Shown: one piece after another, positions 1 through 9,077 of the stretch | How the letters are laid out: each line of letters starts with the position of its first letter | How positions within the stretch are numbered: position 1 is the first letter of the stretch | Source of the DNA: Cylindrotheca closterium | Lineage: Eukaryota > Bacillariophyta > Bacillariophyceae > Bacillariales > Bacillariaceae | Assembly (NCBI GenBank): GCA_933822405.4 | Contig: CAKOGP040000979.1 | Span: 1 to 34,398 of the forward strand | DNA: 34,398 bases | Direction of reading: 5' to 3' | Position numbers and translations under genes: made by a program | The notes under the pieces: generated by a model | Seen by the model: only the letters and a program-made list of their open reading frames with translations | What the model was told of the DNA's origin: nothing | Database searches by the model: none

Positions 1-114
1 CGGCGTGCAAAAGGTATTACAATATACGGATGTACGGCCCAGATGCATGTATACATAGATATACGCACTAGGATTGCCTACTGTACTTTTCCAGAAGCAG
101 CAGCCCTATCGGTA

Positions 115-155
115 CCATATCATATCATACCATACCATACCATATTCATTCATTC
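115..155. repeat. low-complexity CATAC/CATAT tract
   Basis: Short pentanucleotide-like repeat of CATAT and CATAC units followed by a few ATTC units. It lies in the upstream flank of the large LRR-kinase gene. Nothing in bases 1-460 looks protein-coding on either strand. Confidence 0.6.
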
Positions 156-460
156 AAGGATCCCCCAGAAGTATTTTGTAGAGGCTGGAAAGGGCAGTAG
201 CATCGTACATCGTATATAGTTGTTGCTCTGCATCCAAATTGAAACTTCGAATGCCGCCACCAGTAGTAATCGGTCCGTGCACTCCATCATATATGAATAT
301 ATGAATGGAATCCCTACTTTCTTCTGTCGCATTGCGGTTCGTGCTGCATCCACCCATCAAACTACCGTAGTACCGTAATGATGAAGAATATGGGATCGCT
401 GGAGAGGAGTATCTTCAAAATCAGATGATTGATTGATTGGTGGATTCATTATCGTCCTTG

Positions 461-495
461 TACTGGTACTGGTACTGGTACTGGTACTGGTACTG
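461..495. repeat. hexanucleotide microsatellite (TACTGG)n
   Basis: Almost six perfect tandem copies of TACTGG, about 200 bases upstream of the start codon of the LRR-kinase gene. Such tracts vary in copy number between haplotypes. No regulatory role is visible. Confidence 0.85.
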
Positions 496-697
496 CACAC
501 TGTATACAACGTCAATTGTTGATGAACTGCTTAGCTCTGCGTGCGTGGTTACTCGTATCTTCAATGTTCCAAATGCTGCATGCTGTATTTGATTGCACGC
601 GCGTGCCCGTCATCAAAGTCATCTATCCTCATCATCATCACTGACTCACTCATTACACAGCAGTACAGTATATTACACAATAAAAGTACCGGGTACA

Positions 698-3600
698 ATG
701 GACGAGAAAGAAGAAATGCCACCAAAATCAAACAACGATGATGAAGAAGAAGAGATTGTCGAATATGTCGAATTTGTGTACGATAGTGAAGACAAAGAAA
801 TCACAGACGAAATCAGACGAACGGTGACAAAGTTGATTGTGCGCGGGCCTAATGTAAAGACGATTGGAAAGGAGGCCTTTGAGGAATGTGAAAACCTGAG
901 AGAAATTGATTTCACCGAGGCAACTGCTTTGGAAACGATTGGAGAATTTGCCTTTTACAATTGTCCTAGTCTCCTTGCTTTCAAGTGCCCATCCGATGTA
1001 AAAACTATTTAGGAGGGGGCCTTTGTGGAATGTGATAAGCTGAGAGAAATTGATTTCACCGAGGCAACTGCGTTGGAAACGATTGGAGATCTAGCCTTTT
1101 GCCTATGTCCTAGTCTCCTTGCTTTCAAGTGCCCATCCAATATCAAGACTATTGGACAGCAGGCCTTTGACGAATGTGCTAAGCTCGAGGAAATTGATTT
1201 CACCGAGGCATCTGCGTTGGAAACGATTGGAGATTCAGCCTTTCGCAGTTGTCGTAGTCTCCTTGCTTTCAAGTGCCTATCCAATGTCAAGACTATTGGA
1301 GAGCAGGCCTTTGCGAAATGTGAAAATCTAAAGGAAATTGATTTCACCAAGGCAACTGCGTTGGAAACGATTGGAAATTCAGCCTTTTGGAAGTGTCCTA
1401 GTCTCCTTGCTTTCAAGTGCCCATCCAATGTCAAGACTATTGGAATGGCTGCCTTTATGAACTGTGAAAATCTAGAGGAAATTGATTTCACCAAGGCAAC
1501 TGCGTTGGAAACGATTGGAGATTCAGCCTTTCGGAAGTGTCCTAGTCTCCTTGCTTTCAAGTGCCCATCCAATGTCAAGACTATTGGATGGATGGCCTTT
1601 GCGGAATGTGCAAAGCTAAATGAAATTGATTTCACCAAGGCAACTGCGTTGGAAACGATTAGAGAAGCTGCCTTTTACAAGTGTCCTAGTCTCCTTGCTT
1701 TCAAGTGCCCATCCAATGTCAAGACTATTGGAGACGAGGCCCTTATGAACTGTGAAAACCTAGAGGAAATTGATTTCACCAAGGCAACTGCGTTGGAAAC
1801 GATTGGAAACCAAGCCTTTTACGAGTGTCGTAGTCTCCTTGCGTTCAAGTGCCCATCCAATGTCAAGACTATTCGAGATGAGGCCTTTAGGGGTTGTGAA
1901 AAGCTAAAGGAAATTGATTTCACCGAAGCAACTGCGTTGGAAATGATTAGAAAGCTTGCCTTTATGTTTTGTGAGAATCTAAAGGAAATTGATTTCACCG
2001 AGGCAACTGCGTTGGAAACGATTGGAAAACAAGCCTTTGACGAGTGTGCAAGTCTGCTTGCTTTCAAGTGCCCATCCAATGTCAAGACTATTGGAGAGCA
2101 GGCCTTTGCAAAATGTGAAAATCTAGAGGAAATTGATTTCACCAAGGCAACTGCGTTGGAAACGATTGGAGATTCAGCCTTTCGGAAGTGTCCTAGTCTC
2201 CTTGCTTTCAAGTGCCCATCCAATGTCAAGACTATTGGAGAGCAGGCCTTTGCGGAATGTGAAAATCTAAAGGAAATTGATTTTACCGAGGCAACTGCGT
2301 TGGAAATGATTGGAAAACAAGCCTTTGACGAGTGTCGTAGTCTCCTTGCTTTCAAGTGCCCATTCAATGTCAAGACCATTGGAGATGAGGCCTTCGCGAA
2401 ATGTGAAAAGCTCAAGGAAATTGATTTCACCGAGGCAACTGCGTTGGAAAGGATTGGAAAGTTTGCCTTTATGTTTTGTACAAATCTAAAGGAAATTGAT
2501 TTCACCAAGGCAACTGCGTTGGAAATGATTGGAGATAAAGCCTTTTTCATGTGTCCTAGTCTGCTTGCTTTCAAGTGCCCATCCAATGTCAAGACTATTG
2601 GAGATGCTGCCTTTCAGCAGTGCGAAAGTCTACAGGAAATTGATTTCACCGAGGCAACTGCGTTGGAAACGATTGGATATGGAGCCTTTTTCGCGTGTCA
2701 TCATCTTGAAACCTTCTACTTTGCTCCCCATGTGACGGTTGTCCCCAAGAATATCCTCGCAGACTGCTTCAATCTCCAATCTTTGAAGATTCCTAGTGCC
2801 AATCCAGCGATTCATATTCGATTGCACAAAGCACTCGAGGAAAATAAAAAGCATTTGATCGTCTTGAATGATATAGTGAATGTCTATGCTTGCAATCCAA
2901 TCAAGAACTCCGAATTGCTGGAGAACTCGGGGGACGAAAAATCAATTCTTCACCAAGTGAGAGCAATGTATATTGGTTCCATTGTCGATGGTACACGTCG
3001 TTTGGGTTCGATTCCGGAACGCAATGGGTGGTTGCAATTCTTGTCGAACAATATGGGCGACGGAACGGATGACCCAGACATGAGCAAGTTATTGGACTAT
3101 CTTGAAACTGTGGATATCAAAAGAGTCCGAGAGCTCGCCGAGACCAAGGATCAATCAGATCGTGCTGCAAAGTCGGTGGCATCCAAACACATCCAAGAAG
3201 TGTTTGAAAAACGATTGTTCTTTCTCGGCCGATACGATATTGCAAGAGGACCACCCATTCACCAGTCGGCAACTTGTGTTGTGGTCAAGGCAACGGATGC
3301 CAAGATGAGGGAGTACTTTGAAAAGAAGTATGAACCATATGAAGGAATAGAAGTTGGCAAGAAATTGTTCCAGGAGATATTGGGCAAGATGGAGTTGATC
3401 CCACACGACAAGGAAAACATCAAGGGTCTCTTCCAACGGGCAGATGTCAAAAAAGATGAAAAAATTTCCAAAGAAGAGTTTGTGGACTTTTGCTTGGCCG
3501 AAATTGGTGGGACTGTGGTTCTAAAGTTTATGCGGAACAAGGACCAGTTTCGCCGAGAAGTGAACTGCCGCATAAACAATAAACTGGATTCGAAATATGT

Positions 3601-5983
3601 GGTTGGTAGTATCCGAAGCCATGATAAAGAGAGTGATGCCAATTTGGTCGAATCACTAAAGGACTCAATCCTACAAGAAGATGGTAACGGTACATCATCA
3701 TTTCTAAAGAAGGAGGGTGCCAAGGCAGAGGATTACTGCAATGTGTTGGTGATGCCTTATGGAGAACGGAATTTGGACACAATCTTCCGAAGTGAGCGGC
3801 TCGATATTCTGACAATTCAAACACTGATGAAGGAGATTGGAAAAGCGGTGGCACACCTACACAAGCAAGGACTGATACATGGGGACTTGAAGATGTTGAA
3901 CGTCATCCGCATAAATGGGCACATGGTGTTGATTGACATGGATGCTTCTGCAAAGATTGGTGAGGATTTCGCTGGTGAGAAGTATTCGTCCGGTGTCATT
4001 CCACCTGAAATGATTTACCAGCTGGCGAACTATAAAGAGAAGGAAAAATATGTTTCCTACTTCCAAGATCAAAACAAAGAAGAGCAACAAAAGCGTGCCC
4101 CAAAGTTCACCACCAGAAGCCCCAAGATCGGATATGCAGTCAAATCATTCTTGGGACATGATGAGACGACAACATTTGAGGATCCAGAGACTGGAAACAC
4201 TGTCCCTAAAACAAAACGTATGGTGACCTCAAAAGGTAACTTACCGATGTTCGAGGTGGTTGGTGCGGATAGTTCGTTCGATGTCTGGTCTTTTGGCGTT
4301 CTCCTGTATACGTTGTGCAGCAAGCACACTTTGTTCCAAGTGAACACTGATGATGATATCTTTGATGGTAATTCGATGCGAGAGTTGTACCATTGGGGAC
4401 AAGATGATTTGGAAGTTGAATCAATTCTTGAGAATAGCATTCAAGATGATGCTGCCAAAAACCTGCTGAAGAAAATTCTTAAACGCAATCCCAAGGATAG
4501 GCCTTCAATGAATGAAATTCTTTTAGATCCATTTTTCACTGGCGAGACTACCGATGATGTGAAGGAAGTGGTAAAAGAAGAGTTTGGAAAGATGAAATCA
4601 CTTGTACTTGAGAATAGGCAAATCATGCAACATGGATTCTCCAAGATCCACGAGTCACTAAACCGTCTAAAAAGCTACCAAGAAGCGGCCAATACTCTTT
4701 TGAAAGGGATCGTTCAAGGAAAGAAAGCACAGCCAAAGTTTCTTGTGATACTTCCAGCGGCCGAACAAGACAATCATCAAGAGAAGCAATTCTCTAGATT
4801 TCTGTCGACACTGTCAAAGATTAAGAATCTCAGCAGCCTCACTACCAAGGCAAGGTTGTGCTTCATTTGTCCAATATCGCTACAACCAGTTGTGGGAACA
4901 GATGGCAAAGCGATTGGGTATGATATTAAATTGGCCAAGGATTGGATCAAGAAGTATGGACCTGCTATTCTGATTGGCCTGAAGATTGTCCAAGCAGGAC
5001 TTGCAGTGGGCCGTGGATTCGGTCTCCCCCTTCCATCGTTGAGTGGGACAGAAAAAGGGTTGTTGGAGACTTCGGATCTCTTTGCAGAGATGCAGGGTTT
5101 GTTGGTTGATGGAATGGGAGGCGATGCCGAAGAGGATGGCCTTGCGGATATGATGCTTGAAAAATTTGCAGACAGAGTCGATAGCGCAGCCTCGGCGGAA
5201 GGTCCAGTCACCATGAAAAAGAACCATTTAGCCAGCATTCAAAAGTCGTATGATGGCATTGGTTTGCTCATTGGCGACGAGGAATTCAAATGCTGCGGTC
5301 TTGTGCAGGCCGTCAGCAGCGATGGGAAGGAATATGAATATGTACACCCCAATGTGAAGCCGTTGTTTGAAAAATTTGGGTCGAAATGCTTGGAGATGTC
5401 AATGGAAGAAAGGGAAACGGAAAATGCCATGTTGGCTGCAGAAGCTCGAGAGGATGGAGACAAAGATACAAAAAAGGGAAGCCCCAAAAATGGACACGAT
5501 GAAATGAGGAAGCACGAGACTGCGGTTCCAGTTCCAATTCCGGTAGCACCTTCAGACAGTATTCCTCAAAGTGAGTTACAAGGGATACCACAGGGCTCTA
5601 TCAACCATGTGGTTCACAAAGGCTGGCTGCGCATTCAAAGCGGTTGGCCTCCCTATCTTTGGAAGCAACGATATGTCGTGGTCTACAACAATTGCAGCAT
5701 TACACAGTATCCCAATGCTGGTTCAACTTACCTTGATGCCAAATGGATAGATATGAATGATGGAACGATGGAGCTACGGTCTGGAGGGAAAGTCGTTGCA
5801 AAAGCCAAGCTATCGAAACGCTGTACTAGTAGTACCATTGCCGAGTGGTGTCAAGCGAATAACGTAATCTTGAATTCCGATGAGCAATCGACCCCCGATT
5901 TGAAGAATCGCAAAGCAGCCGCCACGTCCTCTCGGGCCGATCACACTGGGAATGTCATCCAATCGAACAACAATAGTGACTGA
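698..5983 (+). CDS. BspA-type LRR / EF-hand / protein kinase / PH-domain protein, interrupted by an in-frame TAG
   Basis: The ATG at 698 has a good eukaryotic context (ACAATGG). The frame runs to TGA at 5981-5983, directly followed by TAA; it is 1761 codons long and codon 105 is TAG (1010-1012). Order of parts by codon: an acidic start (1-40); about 26 leucine-rich repeats of 24 residues (about 44-680, core pattern AFxxC..L..I); a kinase N-lobe beginning near 840; an EF-hand-like loop at 916-927 (Asp1, Asp5, Glu12); the VAIK-type lysine at 943 in VVLKF and helix C Glu at 954; the HGDLK catalytic loop at 1061-1065 (Asp1063); DMD in place of DFG at 1080; a DVWSFG motif; and the late conserved Arg at 1268. 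Then come a helical stretch, a module near 1388-1448 (CPISLQPV, GYDI, KDWIKKYGP), and a PH domain at about 1640-1725 with its C-terminal Trp. The core catalytic residues are kept, so the kinase could be active. No signal peptide or clear transmembrane segment is seen, so an intracellular signalling role is inferred. If the TAG is a true stop, a shorter product could start at Met 1445. Function and ligand are unknown. Confidence 0.82.
851..2710 (+). repeat. 144-bp tandem LRR (LRR_5/BspA-like) repeat array
   Basis: Each 144-bp unit codes two 24-residue repeats. One starts from the LLAFKCPSNVKTIG type and the other from the EIDFTKATALETIG type. Units begin near 851, 995, 1139, 1283, 1427, 1571, 1715 and 1859; spacing then becomes 216 bp (144+72) twice, so half-units have also been gained or lost. 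The copies are nearly identical in DNA, including synonymous positions, which points to recent expansion or gene conversion. The variable residues sit around the AFxxC segment, the part that usually forms the exposed face in this repeat class. The complementary strand has long open frames here only because the repeat lacks stops on both strands. Confidence 0.9.
1010..1012 (+). other. in-frame TAG stop inside the second LRR unit
   Basis: The sequence reads ACT ATT TAG GAG where other units read ACT ATT GGA GAG. The 144-bp spacing between neighbouring repeat units (898 to 1042) is unchanged, so the frame is intact on both sides. No plausible GT-AG intron removes it in frame: the only in-frame candidate ending at this TAG would be 15 bases. 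It is either a nonsense mutation, a sequencing error, or a read-through site. Confidence 0.85.
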
Positions 5984-6452
5984 TAATTTGAATAATGTGT
6001 CAATTAAAGTTAGGAAGTTGTTTGTACTTTTATGCAGTGTACCGCGCGGTACCAGGTAAACGTACTGCAAACGCCGGATGCTGAAACCTGAAAACGAAAT
6101 GGTTCTGAATGATGCAGGTTGCAATGTAGCAGCCGATTACCACATACCTTTGAACTGCTGGTCAAGGATCCAAGTACGCGTACTTGCCTTTGCATTTATT
6201 GGATTGTAACTTTGAAAAACTATATACTTCCGTGCAATATGATTGCCAAAAATACTGGTAGAGGTTGCGCCCCTGGTAGGATGTTTGGTGCAACGAACTC
6301 AAAAAGAAACCACAAACAATTGACTCATTCATTCACATCACTCAGTATGATCGTCGCCTAGTGGTGCTGCCTCTGCTTGATTGCTCAAGTTCCTTTTTTC
6401 GTTTCCTTTTTTGTGTCTTGAGCCGTTGTTTGTCCCGAGCTTTTTTGGGGCA
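5984..6452. other. 3' flank of the LRR-kinase gene, no gene seen
   Basis: An ATTAAA lies at 6003-6008, 20 bases after the stop codon, and may serve as a polyadenylation signal; this is weak because diatom signals are poorly defined. I see no convincing coding frame in the rest of the stretch. A basic-coding continuation of the minus-strand ORF at 6453 reaches into 6342-6452 and is described there. Confidence 0.4.
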
Positions 6453-6665
6453 TCACAGCTCCTCCTGCGATGGACAAAGAAGGATTGCAGTATTGGCGAC
6501 AATCCAAAGTACCACTCCAAGAAATATTTTGTCGCCTCCATTGATATCGTAATCTGAAGCGGGAATAGTATTTGGAAGAAAAAAAAAGGCTGCTTCGGCT
6601 GATTGGTGGGATGACGGTGACATATTTGCATTCGAAAAGGAGCATATGGTGTTGATCGTCGCCAT
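6453..6665 (-). CDS. candidate small membrane protein (weak)
   Basis: A 70-residue frame starts MATINTIC and contains one hydrophobic segment, about residues 46-63 (KIFLGVVLWIVANTAILL), that could span a membrane. After the TGA stop the same frame stays open for about 36 more codons and codes a strongly basic tail rich in Lys and Arg, ending at TGA near 6342. A 70-residue chain with such a segment plus a basic extension looks more protein-like than the surrounding frames, but I do not recognise a family. The gene would converge on the LRR-kinase gene. An upstream in-frame ATG at 6729 adds a His/Ile stretch coded by the GAT microsatellite and is less likely as a start. It could be chance. Confidence 0.25.
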   Translation of the reverse strand: MATINTICSFSNANMSPSSHQSAEAAFFFLPNTIPASDYDINGGDKIFLGVVLWIVANTAILLCPSQEEL

Positions 6666-6694
6666 GAGGATGAGGATGATGATGATGATGATAA
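6665..6694. repeat. GAT/GAG trinucleotide microsatellite
   Basis: A run of ATGAGGATGAGG followed by about five GAT units. It lies just upstream of the candidate small ORF on the minus strand and just before the TIR element at 6746. Confidence 0.7.
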
Positions 6695-6745
6695 TGTTGT
6701 TTGCTGGGCGTATGTGATGATGATCATCCATTCATTGAGTAAATA

Positions 6746-7696
6746 TATCCCTTAACGCTTCGATTTTATCCGATATATTATATCGGATATAAAAAAAATT
6801 ACGCACTACTATTTACACCATACTACTACAATAATAAGCATTAAAATGATCATTACAAAGGGACAAATCTAAATATGAATACTTCCTAGCAGGTACAGTA
6901 AGCTTAGTTGTCGCTGTAGCTCCATTTTGCTTCTCCAGAGCCTTCTGATAAGCGAAATCGGCCACATGGAGTTGCTCATTTCCTTTCTTGATAGCAACAG
7001 TGTGCTTTTACTGTTTTCTACTGAATCTAGGCGCAGGAAGCCATGGCTTAGATGTGGCAATCATTCTAAACGTCTTCATTGGTGCTCCGCTTGGTATATT
7101 GTCACATAATGCGTTGGCCATGTAACTCTGCCACAACGCAATTGCCAACAGCCTACTTTGCAGGATTGACAGCCATGCAAATACAGTTACACACTGCAAT
7201 CAACACTAGAATCACTTTCGAATGACTATCCTTCACCCTTGAAGGTGCTGGCCTTTGTCTTGCATGACTATTTACATTCGGGATGACGAGCAACATACTC
7301 AGATTTTTTTGGTCCATCAGACCACCAAATTGAGCCGCATGGTCCTCTCCCATGCCTATTGCACCTTCTGATAGGGCCGAGAAGTGCCATTGTGATAATA
7401 CATATCAATGGCAAATGGTAGGGTGGAAGAATATGCCGTCTTCATGACCTGACAAGACAGTTTTGTGTTGGTGTCAGTTTTGGGGCAAATGGGTCTGTCC
7501 GACTTCGGAGGTTCATCCTTGTTTCTGTGATGGGCTGAGATATAACATGTAGCATACCGATGAATTCCTTATTTCACTGGCAATAAACTTATTTATGGCA
7601 GTAAAAGGTGTATTTGTACGTGGCGGAAGTTATTGCGTGAAATGTGTGCAATTTTTTTTATCCGATATATTATATCGTCTAAAGCGTTAAGGGATA
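6746..7696. mobile_element. non-autonomous TIR DNA transposon (MITE-like, 951 bp)
   Basis: The left end begins TATCCCTTAACGCTT and the right end is its reverse complement. Homology continues inward for roughly 60 bp, including a shared A-rich AATTRCGCAC/AATTGCACAC type border. Both ends are flanked by TA (6744-6745 and 7697-7698), the target duplication of Tc1/mariner-type transposons. Each terminal repeat also contains an almost perfect palindrome, ATCCGATATA facing TATATCGGAT. No transposase frame is visible inside; the short open frames are not recognisable. It therefore depends on an enzyme coded elsewhere. Superfamily assignment rests on the TA duplication alone. Confidence 0.8.
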
Positions 7697-7698
7697 TA

Positions 7699-8235
7699 CA
7701 TCAGCATGGTGACGAATGGCATTTAGATGAATTCATCGCCTCCATTCATCGCCTCCATTCATCTCTGTTGGATATATTAGGATTTTCGAAGTACATATTT
7801 GGAGAAACGAGAAAAAGAGAATGCATGTGAACGATAGAGAAATGATGTCGACTGATACAACTAAAAATGAAGACTGATGCGACTAAAAATACGGATTATA
7901 TTTCTATGGAAATCATCCTGTTGATGATGTAAGAAAGCAAGATTCAAGCAAGAGCCAAAGTTGGATACTAATCAAAGTACCGACTACAGTGGAAGGTGAA
8001 CGGATAAACAGATTGAACTTGCAGCATATCAGGCTGACGTAGAGAGAATTCTGAGAATTTCCACTGAGCTGGAGAGGAAAGAGTCAAAGTCAAAAGTTGA
8101 CAGACTATTCTCACTTTTTATAATATATTGCAAGCAACGAGTGAATTGGTTGATAAAGTAGGATCTCTGATTGATCTATATACTTCTATATACTGTAAAT
8201 TCACATACTTAGAAGGCAACAATACCTGGACAGCT
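7699..8235. other. gene-free stretch
   Basis: No convincing coding frame, RNA gene or terminal repeat was found. There is a small tandem duplication of CGCCTCCATTCAT near 7737-7763 and a repeated GACTGATRC-AACTAAAAAT type motif near 7850-7890. The stretch joins the TIR element to the broken end of the DIRS-like reverse transcriptase. Confidence 0.5.
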
Positions 8236-9003
8236 AAATGCGGTAGAAACCATCAGCAATGTCAATCTTGGAGATGTAAACAGGCCCGTGCAGAGGGTTG
8301 GCTTGGAGGATTCGTTGTAGGATGCGGTGAAGGGCACGTCCGAATTGCATGGAATCTGATGGCGCGATTGGGACTGATTCTTGATTGATGCCAAAGAAAG
8401 AAAGGTCAACTATCAGTCTGGGCCGTCTGTCCCGTTGTGGAACTACGCCCAGAGGACTGAGTCGCAAGTTCTGTAGATGCCGCACGAGTCCAGAATTTCT
8501 TGTTGAGAAAATCAGTGAACTCTTCTCGGACGAAGGACACTTCGTCTTTTGCAGACTTGTGGGGACCTCGGGCGACGGCGTCGTCTCGTCGTTGTATGTT
8601 CCAAGGTAGTGTAGACATCGGTATGGGTGCGCCATGATTTCGAAGGTGATCGAGGAGGTGTGCAGCTGGATGTGCCAGATGCCTCACATTGGGCGCAATA
8701 TCTGGAGCTGATCCTCTCTGTGCCGTAGCAAACGTCTCCCAGGAGTTACTTTGCTGAAATTCATGAACGGCCATACAAATCTTCTTACCTAGTTCATCAT
8801 CGTGGATGCGGAACTGTTGTGCAGGTGGACTTGTGCTGAGGCGGAAAGGCGGAATTGTGGAAGTGGTTGGGAGACGAGGTACAGTGGCAGGTAAACTGGT
8901 GTTGTTATTGGTTGCCGCTGCCCCCATCACGTTGCTAGATGATGGAGCAGGTGGCTTAGACGGGAACCGTAGCTGTGGGTACCATCCGCCGAAGCTTCAT
9001 TCT
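8236..9003 (-). pseudogene. reverse transcriptase N-terminal part, truncated and frameshifted
   Basis: The frame follows the gag stop directly and is in phase with gag. It contains HPAAHLLDHLRNHGAPI and VREEFTDFLNKKFW, then shifts frame near 8490 and continues LRLSPLGVVPQ, RRPRLIVDLSFFG and KIDIADGFYRI. These are the N-terminal reverse transcriptase blocks, including the first catalytic Asp region (KIDIADG). Homology stops at 8236 and the YxDD box is absent. Element B at 18734-19725 has the matching blocks in the same order. It cannot make an active enzyme. Confidence 0.75.
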
Positions 9004-9077
9004 TCAGCATAAGCTTTCTTGCACCACGCGACAAGCTTTGCTGTGTCTTGTGCGGAGTGGGCCACATGGTCGGCCGC

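Noticed and set aside
969..1012. Short intron ending at the TAG of 1010-1012
   Set aside because: The candidate donors give 15, 28 or 44 bases; only the 15-base one keeps frame and it is too short. The 144-bp spacing is intact across the site.
1025..1027. Start of the large gene at GTG 1025
   Set aside because: GTG is not a usual start in nuclear genes. The frame upstream to ATG 698 codes the same repeat pattern, and the next in-frame ATG is at 1445.
1009..2592. Long minus-strand open frames of 209 and 257 codons
   Set aside because: They are the antisense of the LRR array. The repeat unit happens to lack stops on the other strand, and periodic copying extends the frame.
851..2710. CRISPR-like array
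   Set aside because: The repeats are coding, 144 bp, without unique spacers, and translate to leucine-rich repeats.
6869..7353. Minus-strand ORFs of 60-66 codons inside the TIR element as transposase remnants
   Set aside because: No catalytic or DNA-binding motif could be recognised, and the frames do not join into a longer protein.
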